Translations under genes and position numbers: made by a program | Assembly (NCBI GenBank): GCA_944548615.1 | Contig: OX155961.1 | Location: forward strand, 34,013,134-34,077,133 | Origin: Micropterix aruncella | Lineage: Eukaryota; Arthropoda; Insecta; Lepidoptera; Micropterigidae | Length of the DNA: 64,000 nucleotides | Direction of reading: 5' to 3' | The notes under the pieces: generated by a model | Database searches by the model: none | Seen by the model: only the letters and a program-made list of their open reading frames with translations | Told to the model about the DNA's origin: nothing | Shown: piece after piece, positions 46,523-58,020 of the stretch | Layout: the number at the start of each line of letters is the position of its first letter | Numbering within the stretch: position 1 is the first letter of the stretch

Positions 46523-46800
46523 CTGGCCCATTAGCTCCCCTCTATAGGATAAAGTAGTGTATCCAGACTCCCCCGACCGTCAGTCAGAATGCACAATCGA
46601 TTGGCTGACGCCGCACCGTGCGCAAACCGTCCAGGAGCGCCAGAAGATTGACTCCTGGGGGAACCAACCCGAAGGCCAGAATCCTACCCGGGCTCGCACT
46701 TCATAAGTGGAGGCTGCCGTGAGTTTGACCGACCCTGAACAAATGGGTCTTAATGGCCAGCTACAACATAAGCCCATTAGCTCCCGTTAGCTCCCATTAG
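46523..46800 (+). repeat. repeat family X, copy F (3' half with repeated end)
   Basis: An end motif 'ggcccattagctccc' abuts 'ctctataggataaagtag' (internal X sequence). The 3' half follows, ending 'cccattagctcccgttagct' and 'cccattag'. The triple 'ttagctccc' looks like the short 3' tail repeats of a retroposon. The stretch 46801-47800 has no recognised feature. Confidence 0.82.
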
Positions 46801-47801
46801 TCGTAATATTCAGACAAAAGAGCCGCACGTGGCTGGCGAGGCGCAGTTTGCCAAACCCTGGTTTATGCTGTTTGTGTTCGTGTTTAGGTAATCTTGGCCG
46901 ACATCACTGACTGTAGTGGTTGATTATTGTTCGTCCTTTTGAAGATCAGACATATTTGATTTGATGCAATCCTATTTCACAAAATCCACTTTAGACGAGT
47001 AGCAAAAAGTGTACCTAAGCAACCAGTCTTTTTCCACCTATTTTTATAAAAAGTTTTTCTCAGAATTCTGTACGTTTTCTAATAAGAAGTCGTACAGTAT
47101 TCGGGGAAATATGCCTAACTTTGCTATACGAGTAGGTGAAGCCATTTAATTTTGACCTTTCATATCTGAATGGAAACGTGCTCTGCCAAGTGAGCGATTT
47201 GGTACCACCGCCAACATAAATATTAATTAATGTTATGAAAGTATTATCAATAATATTTTTTAAATATAATAATAATCGGAACTCTGAATTCGACGCTTTT
47301 TAAAATCTCGCTCGAAGTGATTTGGAATAAACATATTTTTTTATTTTTTTATTTGAGCTTTGGAAAACATACAGCGCTCCATTAATATAACTAATTATCA
47401 TATTACAATGTTTTTCTGGTCCATTAAAAGTTTCCTACAGTATTCTCGTAGATACATTATTTTATTATACAATAATTATTAAAATTGAACTGAATTAAAT
47501 TAAATTAAATTACGATCGATATAGGATAGATACAGGTATTTATGGTTCTGTATTATAGGTATTCTGGTCTAGGAATTTGAAATAATCGTTTTTGTTTCCT
47601 TTGCATATTATAAAAGTTTAAACTTTTAAGAATATTTCCTCAAGAAGATTTTTCAAAATTCAAATTATTTTCGGAGTTACAGCAGCTTTTATGACATGGG
47701 AAATAAACCGATCCCGCCGGAACGAATCGATCAATAGATCCCCGTATTATACTTTAATCCTTGATTTCATGATTATGAAGCTAGAATAGCTCGCTTAGCT
47801 G

Positions 47802-48268
47802 TAAGGGGCTCTCTAGCTAGACGATCAAGAATGCTTGGCAAGCATCGCGTCGCGGGCTGGGAGGGGATCGTAAACCGCAGGAATTATGCGTCCACAAATG
47901 CCTAATTTTATAGTTTATACCAGAGAGTCACGTTAATCAGACGTAATTGATTGATGAATGACGAGACTCCCTTGTATAAAACTACACAATTAGGCATTTA
48001 GTTTTAAATGAACTTAATGGAGTTTAAAGCCATGGAAATGAAGAATTTCGCCATATTACAAAAAAAATCATTAAAAAAAATTGTGAGGCCTAGGTTAAAT
48101 TTTTGGGGCCAAGGATGTAGGTGAGGGCCTCACTTGTCCGTCATAATCGTATGTACAACCGTCTGCCGAACACCCTGTATATTTCCATTTTTTCGGCGGC
48201 ATACGATCCTTGTCCTGCCCGCGACGCAATGCTTGACAAGCATGCTTGATCATCTAGAGAGCCCTTTA
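47802..48268. mobile_element. TIR element V, copy 1 (with internal insertion)
   Basis: Left TAAGGGGCTCTCTAG, right CTAGAGAGCCCTTTA. The long ends contain 'acgatcaagaatgcttgg' and 'caatgcttgacaagcatgc', which fold on themselves. The centre is palindromic ('gtttataccagagagtcac'). The right arm carries about 170 bp absent from copy 2. No ORF. Confidence 0.82.
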
Positions 48269-49680
48269 GAACTTTATAGAATGTTAATTTTGATGCAGAA
48301 CCAAATGTGAGAATTAAGTACCTTTATCTGAGCTACGCTCCCGAAATTTTATCTCAAACATTAAACGGTTTTTTCTCGAAACTTCTTTTTTCGGCCTAGT
48401 CGACATGATATCTCAAGTTCCACTTAAACGATTTATTTGAAATTTAGTGAAAAAATTAAAAATAGTGGCAAAAAATTTTTATTAAATCGCCATTTTGCTT
48501 AAAAAAAGGATATCTTACCTTCCAAGGTGTGGGCCATAGGGACTTCCTTAGTAATAAAGTTTTTTTTCTTTTTCTTTGTTTCATACAAGGGTTGGAAAAA
48601 TGTCGACCCAGACGCATCTTTTTTTAGCCCCCACTTCACTAGCCTTTAACTCTTTGATTTTTTTGTTTTTTTTTATATTCTTAAAACGCTAATGAACATT
48701 TTGTAAAAAAAAATGGAAAGTATTTTTTAAAAAAAACAATATCCTACTCGGAAAAAAGTCTAAAAACGTCTTAAGGACAGAATATGATCTTTCCTTCAAA
48801 AAATCGATTTATGATTCGATTCGTTTGAGAACAAGCCACAAGATAGACTTAGTATCTCATTTTAACCAAAAAAATGACATGGATCATTTTTTCCAGTAAC
48901 CTTTCAGATGATTTATTTATTTAATAATATGCTGCCAAAGAAAACATATTTACTATATTAAGATACAATAACAGATAAACCTAGATATATAGGCCTATTT
49001 ACCTAATTTCCACTTAGGTACATAATTGGAACTGTGTATACTTGAATTGTGTATACAATTCAATTTATCTTGCTTAATTTCGTTAACAGCTCATCTTTGT
49101 AGAGTATGGTACACAGCTCAAGAAATTCTTAGAGGGGTTAGCAAACAGAGCCGACACAATATTGCGTCGTAATATGTTTTGTTTGCCCACTTCAAGATCA
49201 ATTCGTTACAATATAAATATGTTTTCTTTACTGACTACAGGTAAATAATCGGAAAATTTTGACTAAAGGGATAAGGTATGTAAATAAATATTTTTTTTTT
49301 GTGAAATACTAGCAAAATACCTGTTTTTCGCAAAATGTTCAGCTGGCCCATGTCGGGTAGGGGAGCGCGGGATAATGAGAGCTGGCGGGTAATGGGAGCA
49401 ATGGCGATTGGAAGAAACCTATGCACATTCGGGTGACATTAAGATCTCGGCCGTTTCCGTCAACTATCGAGAAAGTTCGCCTGACGCCCACGAATCGTTA
49501 GTGCCCTGCGTTGAGCCACAATGGACGATTGCGTGCTTTTCGCTCCTTGCTTATAATAAACTGTCGATTGCCAGCGTCCAGGTACGCTTATTAGTTAGGA
49601 GTTATTAGTTAGCTTTTATTGTGTCCATATGGACAAATGTCCATATGGACAATTAGACAACTAATTAAACTAATAAAACG
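48269..49680. other. intron 1, unrecognised
   Basis: AT-rich with T runs. 48300-48900 looks like old repeat sequence, but I found no partner in the window. At 49623-49652 'tccatatggacaaatgtcca' forms a short palindromic repeat. A GC-richer block at 49340-49560 has an open frame without recognisable domain. Confidence 0.4.
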
Positions 49681-49681
49681 A

Positions 49682-50527
49682 AAAATTAAGTCAAGTATCC
49701 TCAACAAAGTTTTTGGGATTCGTAATCAATAATGAGTTACGATGGCACCTACATATTGATGCTCTATGTGATTAATTGGGAAGAGCGTGCTATGCACTCT
49801 ATCGCATCGCTTCTTTTCATGATTTATCCGCTCTGCGCATGTGTTACTTTGCATATGTTCATTCACTGCTAAAGTACGGCGCGGAGTTATGGGGCGAGTA
49901 GCCGACAGGCAAAGAGCCTTCGTTATGCAGAAGCGTGCAGTCCGCACAGTAGCGCGTGTGGCGCCTGATACGCCAGCTAGGCCTCTGTTTAGAGATCTCT
50001 GCATCATGACGCTTCCGTCCATTTATAGAATGAAAGTAGCGCTGTTCGTTCGCAGAAATCTAGCCGATTTTGAAGCGAATGGTGTGCATCACCACTATCC
50101 AACAAGATCCTGTAGCATGCTACGTTCGGTAAGTCATGCATTATCCAAGTCGGAGAGGTTGCCTATATCGCCGGACCAGCGGTTTACAATAAACTCAGCG
50201 AGCACATTAGGCAGGCGCAATCTCTTGACGTGTTTAAGAGACGCCTTAAGATTCACCTCACAGATAAGGCATTTTACTCACTGGAGGAATATTACTCAAG
50301 TGAAGTCTAAAATGCTTTGGTGGCTAAAGTTTTTAATGATCTCTTTGCATTTTGTCTTTTATTTCCTCTTTTTACATTATTGTTGTATTTTTTTGTCGTT
50401 TTTTATGTTCATTTTTATTTTTTTACGGTAAAAAAATGTTTGTCTGCTAATCTGTATGGATGTTCGCTAATCTGTATCTGACTTGTATACCAGTATACTA
50501 ATAAAATTAATATGAATATGAATATGT
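49682..50527 (+). mobile_element. CR1/jockey-type LINE 3' fragment, copy b
   Basis: Begins with RT thumb sequence 'FVINNELRWHLHIDALCD', then 'YALYRIASFHDLSALRMCYF', 'VHSLLKYGAELWG', then the block shared with copy a ('FVMQKRAVRTVARVAPDTPA', 'MTLPSIYRMKVALFVRRNL'). Small indels (near 49740, 49893 and 50158) break the frame. The 3' UTR ends in 'aatatgaatatgaatatg' at about 50527. Confidence 0.87.
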
Positions 50528-50719
50528 CATTAAATTAACATCCATCTAAATAAACCACAAATATTTATCAAGAGAAACGTAATGGAAATAATTATAATAC
50601 AATAGTTCAATCTCTGTATTTTAGTCGTGTTTTTTATTCTTTTTAATATATTTACTTGTTCATCATAAATCTTAAACTGAACACAAATTCAAGAACATTT
50701 TCGTATATATCTAGTTTAA

Positions 50720-51085
50720 TTAATCTAAACCTCCACCCAATCTACTCAGCTTTAAATCACTTAGTCAATTTATGTCTAGAAACGGGAAAATTCCCTGACG
50801 CAATAAAATCCTCAATTATAAATCCGATCTATACTAGCACTAGACTAGCAGCCATATGAAATGCTAAACCTACACGCAAATCTAGATTCTATCAGTTATC
50901 GAAAAAGTTATCGCAGTGTATATTGGAGAATAAACCGAAACTACTTTAAAATTAATGATATACCATCGAAAAATCAGTACGGATTTTTAAAAGGTAAAAG
51001 TACCACTTAACTTTTAGAAAACTTTGCCTACGATGTCTACTGTGCATTCAACGATAAAAAGCGCATCCTAATGCTCCCTATTGAT
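50720..51085 (+). mobile_element. reverse transcriptase finger/palm remnant of a LINE
   Basis: 'NHLVNLCLETGKFPDAIKSS' and 'IINPIYT' at 50757-50838 match the RT region before the 'YRPIS' motif. Frameshifted fragments 'NQYGFLKGKSTT' and 'AFNDKKRILMLPIDF' follow near 50965-51090. It belongs to a different, older LINE than copy b. Confidence 0.65.
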
Positions 51086-51179
51086 TTTTGCGCGCATCGG
51101 ATACGAGGATTCACAGCTACTTCCTTAAAGCATACGTTTTACTGGGGTAATCAGATAAACGGGCACCTAATGCAGTTCT

Positions 51180-51486
51180 TAAGGGCTCTCTAGCTAGACG
51201 ATCAAGCATGCTTGTCAAGCATTGCGCCGCGGGCTGGACAGGGATCGTAAGCCGCAGAATAAATGGAAATATATATTTCTAATATTTACTAAAAATGACT
51301 AATTTTGTAGTTTTATACAAGGGAGTCACGTCATTCATCAATCAATTACGTCTGATTAACGTGACTCTCTGGTATAAACTACAAAATTAGGTATTTGTGG
51401 ACGCATAATTCCTGCGGTTTACGATCCCCTCCCAGACCGCGATGCGATGCTTGACAAGCATGCTTGATCGTCTAGAGAGCCCCTTA
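51180..51486. mobile_element. TIR element V, copy 2 (compact)
   Basis: TAAGGGCTCTCTAGC at the left and GCCCCTTA at the right, with ends of about 70 bp that are inverted copies ('gacgatcaagcatgcttgtc', 'gggatcgtaa'). A palindromic centre contains 'gagtcacgt' and 'gtttata' blocks. It is about 307 bp, non-autonomous, and homologous to 47802-48268. 51487-51880 is unrecognised. Confidence 0.87.
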
Positions 51487-51887
51487 CGCTTTAATTTAGC
51501 TCAACCCTACGAAAGTACGTAACAAAACGAAAGTTTATGCCGAACTTCAGACTTCTGCTCCCAATCAATTTGGCCCGCCGTTCATTTTGAATCTGTCCTG
51601 GTATAGGTTTTATCAATAAAGACATGCTGCACTCCCGGGCTTCGCACGGGAAGAGTTTTAAATTAATATTTGGGATGCGGTTAAAAATTCGAACAAAATG
51701 TTATCGAATTCCAGGCCAAACCAAAGCATTATCTGTCTATCTATCTATCTAATACTGTATTGTGAACATTTCACAATGGGTGGGTTTATTATCGTACCTA
51801 TTGCAATCTCTTATAACCAACGCTACAATGAAATGTATACGTTGATGTGTATGATAAACATAGATCGGATGCTACTCCTTTTTCACT

Positions 51888-52435
51888 GACTTCAAAAAAA
51901 GGAGGAGGTTATCCATTCATCTGTATCTTTTTTATAGTTTTTGTTACCTCAGAACTCCGTCATTTATGAACCGATTTCGAAAATTCTTTTTTCATTTGAA
52001 AGGACTTCCATATTGGTCCCATTTTTATCATAATCCTGTTCTGATGATGGGATGCATGAGGAATTAAGGGAATTCCTCAAATATTATCACATGAAGATGA
52101 AAATGTACATGTTGGTTCAGTTTCGATGAAAATGCATTTTTAATGGTAAGCATGACCTGATTCTTTAACTAGGGTTGGCTCCCGATGAGGGGCTCCTCAC
52201 GGTCAACAGTACAGATACGAAATTTTGTATACGCACTCAGTTATGATAGCCCGTTCTATGTTTCACCATGACATGGCTGCTGTACCCAGGGTTGGCTCCC
52301 GACGGGGGGGACTCCTCAACAGTCACAGCACAGACATTAAATTTTGTATATGCATTAATATATGATAGGCCAATCTAAGTGTCACCATGACATGGCTGCT
52401 GCATTTATAAAAAAATGGAGTCGGTTTTTTTAATT
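51888..52435. repeat. dispersed family Z copy
   Basis: From 'tgacttcaaaaaaaggagga' to 'aaatggagtcggttttttt', with two 'gttggctcccgatgagg' type segments and 'acatggctgctg' repeats, parallel to 45085-45740. Confidence 0.82.
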
Positions 52436-52439
52436 TTGA

Positions 52440-52560
52440 ATTACATTTTATCCCAACCAAAAATAGAATTCCAAAACCAGAATTCGAACAAGGAAACTTA
52501 TGACGTAAGACCATGCGACTTTACCAATATGCCACTGAGCCGTTGTAATAAAGGAATACG
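52440..52560 (-). repeat. tRNA-derived SINE-like fragment
   Basis: On the minus strand it reads 'aacggctcagtggcatattg' (A-box-like) and 'ttccttgttcgaattctgg' (B-box-like GTTCGAATTC), spaced as in a tRNA head. No cloverleaf can be completed, so it is not a functional tRNA gene. Confidence 0.6.
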
Positions 52561-53765
52561 AGCAATTGGTTAACTTATTTGGAGAGGTATTTTTGTCTTA
52601 ACATAGGCTAACATCCAAAAATTTTACTTTTATATTTTTTTTATAACAATACATTGGCTATGTTATCCTGATGACAACAGATAAAGACGACTTCTTAGCG
52701 GGCCACATAAAGTTGTCCATGAGAGAAACATTTCCAATAAGCTGTTTCTCCCTGCAAAGGCTTTAAATGCGAAAAACTCCTTAACCCACGTTGTCAATTT
52801 TCAGATAGAAATCAAGAACAATATAATTAGGTCATCTCTTTAGCTAAATTATTAAAGTTTGAAAGTCGCACACTTTGTCGTTTTCTAACGACTCAATTAA
52901 CTTTAACTATACAAATGTTCGCGACAGACCAACATTCCTCTCAAAGGGGTAGTTGAACTTAAAATGATACAGGAACATTGTTTTTTTTTTTTGATCTTTC
53001 CTTAAAAAAACATTTTATATTAAAATTAAGGCTATTGTTTGTACATAAGATTATTCTGATAAGAAAAACGAGTTGAATGTCACCTATAACTGAGTTTTCA
53101 TTTAAAATATACTTCTGTACAAAAAACCCCCTAATATCCAAAAACATGTATTTTCAACAAAAAATTCAATGTAATAGAATCACTACTTATTGAGTTAATT
53201 TCTACATATCTTCTCTATATCTTACATCTCTGTAACTTTCTACATATTTTACTCTTGAAGAATTTGATCATTAATGAGGAATTCAATCATATCACGGCCA
53301 AATGTAAAAGTAATACAACTGTCTATACAACTATGTATTAGTTTTTAGGACAATAAATTATTTGATTTGAAGTGTAATGTAGTATCTTTTGTTTTGTTTG
53401 TTCTATTAAGGTTATATTTTATTCGACCACTATAAATCTTTTATACATAACATGGTTATAAATTAATATGCTTATAGCGGTTATACCACCCTTATTTAAC
53501 CACAAGGCTGTTTACGACAAAATGCCAAATTGCTTTGAATGACTCTTTTACATAGCTGGGAGTTATTCTGAACGCCTTTACATGAATTTTAGCTTAATAA
53601 AGCTATTTTCGGCACTTCTTATATCTGGCTTTTGCGCTTGTCGGGTTGCCACGCCACAAAAGTCGCTGTAGCACCGAAAATAATTCGAATTTTGAACAAT
53701 ACTTTTCAGGACATATTCTAACTTTGAAAATATTTAAAGGAAAAAAAAAGATTATTTTAAATTCC
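52561..53765. other. intron 1, unrecognised
   Basis: AT-rich. 53200-53360 ends 'gacaataaattatttgattt', as LINE 3' ends do. 53690-53790 resembles, inverted, 47555-47690 ('aattcctagaccagaatac'). No coding content. Confidence 0.45.
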
Positions 53766-53960
53766 TAGACCAGAATACCCCCTTAATGAGATTAGGTTTT
53801 TGGGCGCTACCGTAGAGGAATAGATAAACACAGACTCACAGATACACAGACTTACACACAGGCACACGGACAGTTTTCAGTCTGGAAATAGTCTTAACCG
53901 TCTCGGAAGGGGGGGGGGGGGGGCGCAAAATAGATATTCACGTCTTCATATCGAAAAAAA
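53766..53960 (+). repeat. dispersed family Y fragment with poly-G
   Basis: Has 'cgctaccgtagaggaataga', 'cagtctggaaatagtctta' and a run of about 16 G's at 53909-53924. The same blocks occur at 54655-54900 (inverted) and 62290-62400. Confidence 0.75.
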
Positions 53961-54194
53961 AATAATAATGACCAATGTATAGTGGTTAATTTTATCAATA
54001 TGTAGTCTGTTTGTTTCTACTCTTTATTGTGAAGTTTCAAAATCAGCGGGTTTATTATCATACGACAATTTCTTACAACCAACCACTATGAATTGTTCAT
54101 ATGTTTTTTTGCGTCTAACATGTGTATAAGTATGTGTCTTGTTATTACATTCGATCGACAGAATTGAAATGCAATCCTGTTTATTTTATCGGAA

Positions 54195-54275
54195 GGAAAA
54201 TGGTAACCCAGCCGGGAATCGAACCCGGAACCGTACAATATAAGATCAAGCAACCTAACCGGGTAAATAAATAAT
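54195..54275 (-). repeat. tRNA-derived SINE-like fragment
   Basis: The minus strand has 'ggttccgggttcgattcccg' with 'gctgggttacc' after it, a good B box and T-arm-like region. The A-box half is AT-rich and cannot form a D-arm. It is best read as a SINE head or tRNA pseudogene just beyond exon 1 of the GPCR. Confidence 0.6.
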
Positions 54276-54344
54276 AAAAAATATTAAAATTATAATTAGC
54301 AATTACATGTTAGGTAAGTTATGCTACTCAATCTTCACACATAC

Positions 54345-54572
54345 CTGCGGTATACTGCACAATGCGGATATGATCCAAGCAAATGCTAATAGTGTTTTGC
54401 CTCTTTTGTGAGAGTCCGTTACTCTCAGGGGATGGAGTACGGCGAAGTATCTGTCGATCGATATGCAGACCAGGACGTTCGACGACAGGTAGAGCCCGAA
54501 CACACGTAGAAAAAGGAAAAACTTGCAGGCAATGTTTCCGGCCATCCACTGCACCGTCAAGCGCCAGGCGAC
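54345..54572 (-). CDS. GPCR exon 1 of those visible: TM3, loop 2 and TM4
   Basis: The acceptor TATTGTTTCAG ends at 54573, phase 0. Seventy-six codons: '[20 protein letters not shown]' (entry to TM3 with the disulphide Cys), '[20 protein letters not shown]' ending in the DRY motif, '[10 protein letters not shown]' (loop 2), and '[19 protein letters not shown]' (TM4). The donor GCAG|GTATGT is phase 0. The 'FGLYLSS' plus 'DRYFAV' context identifies the insect AKH/ACP group. Exons with the N-terminus, TM1 and TM2 must precede it at higher coordinates; none was recognised in 54.6-64 kb. Confidence 0.95.
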
Positions 54573-54654
54573 CTGAAACAATAGTACAAACACAGATCAA
54601 TTTCGTATGTTAGGCCATTTTACTTTATCGACAAGGACAGTATTGTAAACGCGC

Positions 54655-55120
54655 TAAAAAACGGATATACACATTATGATCCTCACCCCCCCCCCCCCCC
54701 TTCCTCCACCTCGCTCGAGACGATTAAGGCTATTTCCAGACTGAAGTCTGTCTGTCAGTCTGTGTTTCTGTCTGTGTGTGTGTGTGTGTGCCTGAGTTTG
54801 TGGGTGTGTGTGTGTCCGTATTCCTCGATGATAGCGCCTAAAGGCTTCATCCGATTGAGCAGATTTTAGCATTCAAGTATCATTTGGTAATGGCAAGAGT
54901 TGAAAAGATTGTAGTTGAAATCGGTCCACCAGAGGGCGCGCTATTCATACTGTAATCTCGAAATATTGCAGACTTGAAATTTAGTACACAGATGCGTCGT
55001 TTGACCTCAAGCACATTGTAGAACCCACATTTTGGTTAAAATATCTCTTATACAAGCGACGCAAAAAAAAAACCGCAGTATTTAAAAAAATGCTTCATAA
55101 TATTAGAAAATAGCCAGTTT
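54655..55120 (-). repeat. dispersed family Y, inverted copy with poly-G
   Basis: The minus strand includes a run of G's (C's at 54688-54704), 'cagtctggaaatagcctta', a (gtgt)n stretch, 'atcggatgaagcc', and a 'ggtggaccgatttc' block shared with 62210. A second G-rich piece lies at 55188-55225 on +, followed by 'ttgccgagaaagtc', a Y end. Confidence 0.7.
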
Positions 55121-55399
55121 AATACCACGGAAATACTACAAAATTATATTGTTTTGCTATCATAGTCACTTAACATAATCAATATCGGGAGGGGGGGGGG
55201 GAGTTTGAGTAGCGGGGGGAGGGTCAGTGAAGGTGCTTGCCGAGAAAGTCATGCGGTGACACAACCAATTTTTCACTGAAAACATAACCTTGTTCTGCCA
55301 TTTTAGTAAATAGTAAGAAGGTAATCTGACATTCCGCAACGTGAGCTTTGCGTTATTAAAAACTAGGATGCCTAGGCCAAGTCGAAGGTAAAGTGGAGG

Positions 55400-55800
55400 A
55401 ATAAACTCAGCAGCAAGCCACCAAGTCTGCAGAAAGCTGTCTAAAGACATTTGTTTTTACCGACGCTTCAAAATTGTGTTAAAACGTGACACAGCGAATA
55501 AATTTGTAACATGCATAGCCACCTCCTTATAAGGGTTATGCTTCTCAATGTGCGATGTAACAGTTTACCATGCTTTCAGCATTTTTCTTATTTCGCCAGA
55601 AGGCCGTTGTTCTGCTACTTCCTCCTCCAGTAACAAGCTCCCTATATCTTCTTGCTGTGAAACGTACGCAACTCCATTCGCTTTTTGGTAATCAGCTCTT
55701 GAATGTGCTCTTCCACAAGCTCATCAATATCGTTGTAACACCTTCCCAAACTTGTTAATTATCTTGAGGCAAGCAACGATGTGAAAGTGATCTTTCCAAA
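55400..55800 (-). pseudogene. pogo/Tigger-type transposase C-terminal remnant
   Basis: On the minus strand: 'TSLGRCYNDIDELVEEHIQE' and 'LITKKRMELRTFH' near 55750-55690, later 'MSLDSFLQTWW' at 55450. These two blocks bracket the C-terminal region of Tigger/CENP-B-like DDE transposases, which end in a 'SLDSFL'-type segment. The sequence between has stops and shifts. The catalytic core is not present. From 55801 to 57670 I recognise no gene; a direct repeat around 'acagacaacaaagactcat' lies at 56914-56935 and 57021-57042. Confidence 0.62.
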
Positions 55801-57679
55801 ACTCTCTGAGAGTGAGATTAGTCTCTTCTGTCAGCTAAAAACATTCGTTATGCGAATATTATCGTTAAAGGAGCAATTTTTTTTACTCTGTGAGGTGGCC
55901 ACCCGTCACTAGACTCTCGTGAGTGAAGGGTGTTTCTCATCAGTGGGTTTTCTCCGTATTAAAAGTCGATGTTGTTGAAGTTGAAGTGTTTATTCCAGAA
56001 GGTATTTGATGGTTGCCAGTTTGTAACGCCTTGATTGATAAGTCGCGGAGTATGTGTAGTGTGTGCTCGAAGTATATGTCGCAGTAGTGTAGCCGAAGTG
56101 TGAAGCGCGGCGATAGATTTGCAGATGATGATGATCGCGAGGTATAAGCGCTGTAACGTGCCCCGAATCCTGTATGAACCTGATTTCTAGATAATGTTAA
56201 AATATAATGTGAAAAGATTTGAGGTCCCGAGAAAAATGATGAAAATAGTTAGTAAATGTTTCTCCTTATTAAAAGGCGGACGCCACCCCGGGCCTGCTGG
56301 GAAAGGATCCGGAGAGTCACCAGCTGTGCAGTACCTGACCACCGCCTAATCAAGATACGCTGAGGGGAATACGTCACGTTTCGAGGATGCACCGACTAGC
56401 ATCAGCTCCGGGCGTGGGAAAATCCTCGTGCGAAACGTGCGTAGATGGGAGAGCCTTCCTCGGAACGTTCCTCGGTACTTGGAGCGGGCGACGGCCGCTT
56501 AGAGGATGATGATGATGTGTAGTCGCGCTGGTTACCGACTAGAGGATGATGAATGATCGATCGAATGTATGGCTTTATATATCGTGTGTATGATGCAATG
56601 TTCAATGCGTGGGGGGAATAAGTGTGTCGAATTGAATCGATCAGAAGAAATGATATTAGTCATCGGCTGTGTGTGCATTAATTGCCGAAATTTATATGGA
56701 ATTCAATGCTGTTTGACGCATGTAATATTGAGCGTATTTGCGGTTTAGATTCTAGAGAATCTACTTCTTTTGTTGGCTGATATGTTGGGCGAAGTCCTCA
56801 ACAACTCGTTATGAGAGATGCTCGTTATGAGAAGTTCCACTGTAATTTATTACGATAACAGTGATCGGAAAATCAAGGCCAGAGCTAAAACATTCCCATT
56901 ACAAATAAAATAGACAACAAAGACTCATTAACATTAAACATACCTGGCCATATTTTTGGGCCCACCTTGCATTTCAGTACCTACTGATTTATAGTTTCGA
57001 TACTCTGTCATTACAAATAAAACAGACAACAAAGACTCATAATTAAACAGACAACACATACTCTGTAATTTTTAAACAGTGCTTACTTGCAGGTGCTAAC
57101 ATTATTTATATTAAGGATTGTGCCTCCAACCATAATTTCCACTAATTTTGGTATGCAATATTAGTACTAAAATGAGCATGGATGGCATCAGTTTTGAACG
57201 ATCTTTGACGTGAAATAGCGTTCCATTTTCGTTAGTTTTTAATTAATTCATTTATTTATCTTACCGCCTAGGCTACAACACTTGAATTGGAAAACAAAAG
57301 AACGAGGGCAAAATAACGCGAGAGAGACAAAGGAATTAAATACGTAAAACGACTCCATATTTTTAACAAAGTTAAATTAGTCTTTGCCTAATATCTCTGT
57401 GTTTAAAAATTCAAAGAGTGATTCAATTAGTCTTTTTTTCGGGCAGATTTTATTTTAAATATTTTTTTTTTAAATTAACATGAGTTACGAATCCTTAGCG
57501 TTGGTTTGACGTAGAATAATAGTAGTAATGGGGAACGATATTTCTACCTTTGTCACTCATAAAGATGGCGAATTGAGGATTCTATTATTCCAGGGGGCAA
57601 TACCTATACGTGTCTTACTAAAATAGTTGCTAAAATGTTTTTATTATGTACATAATAGCTGATTCGAAAGACGTTGTCC

Positions 57680-58020
57680 TGTTCAAATTTCAATAAATTT
57701 GTTTGTGATCGTTTTGTGAATTTGTGAAAAGCTAATGGAATATGTAAACAAAAGTAAAAAAAACGGTTGTGTCACACCAAGACTTTCCCGGCAATCAGAT
57801 AACCTCCCCTCGCGCCAAACCCCTCAACTCCCCAACAATCCCTTAAACCCCCAACCTCCCTAACCCCCCCCCCCCCCCCTCCCTTAACACTCGCCAAAAT
57901 TCTACCCACCTCCAAATTCCCACGAACAACCACCCTCTTCCAAAATTCACCCACTTTAACTCCCACCCAACCCCCCAAATACCCCCACAAACTCCACCCC
58001 CCGACCATCCCTTTTCCCTC
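57680..58020. repeat. family Y end followed by an extremely C-rich, G-poor tract
   Basis: 57680-57795 is Y-like ('gtttgtgatcgttttgtgaa' also near 9590; 'gttgtgtcac' and 'gactttcccggcaa'). From 57800 to about 58010 the + strand has almost no G and many C runs, including about 17 C's at 57867-57883. The minus-strand open frames here (rich in Gly, Val, Trp) are composition artefacts. Confidence 0.8.

Larger units (their letters stand above)
9979..54572 (-). other. partial gene model: AKH/ACP/corazonin-type neuropeptide receptor
   Basis: Four exons (54345-54572, 40209-40413, 28538-28709, 9979-10178) join in phases 0, 1 and 2 without a stop to give 268 codons. Together they hold TM3 to TM7, the extracellular Cys pair (Cys in 'NIACKF' of TM3, Cys in 'QCVTF' of loop 2), DRY at the base of TM3, a Cys-Trp-Leu-Pro TM6 motif and NPIVY in TM7. 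Receptors of this insect family are plasma-membrane proteins related to GnRH receptors that bind short amidated peptides. The most likely identity is the ACP (AKH/corazonin-related peptide) receptor, with AKH receptor second. TM1-TM2 and the tail end are missing from the recognised exons, and introns of 11-18 kb filled with mobile elements separate the parts. Confidence 0.88.

Noticed and set aside
54195..54275. Possible functional tRNA gene
   Set aside because: Only the B-box/T-arm half is good. The A-box half is AT-rich and no cloverleaf forms, so it was listed as SINE-like.
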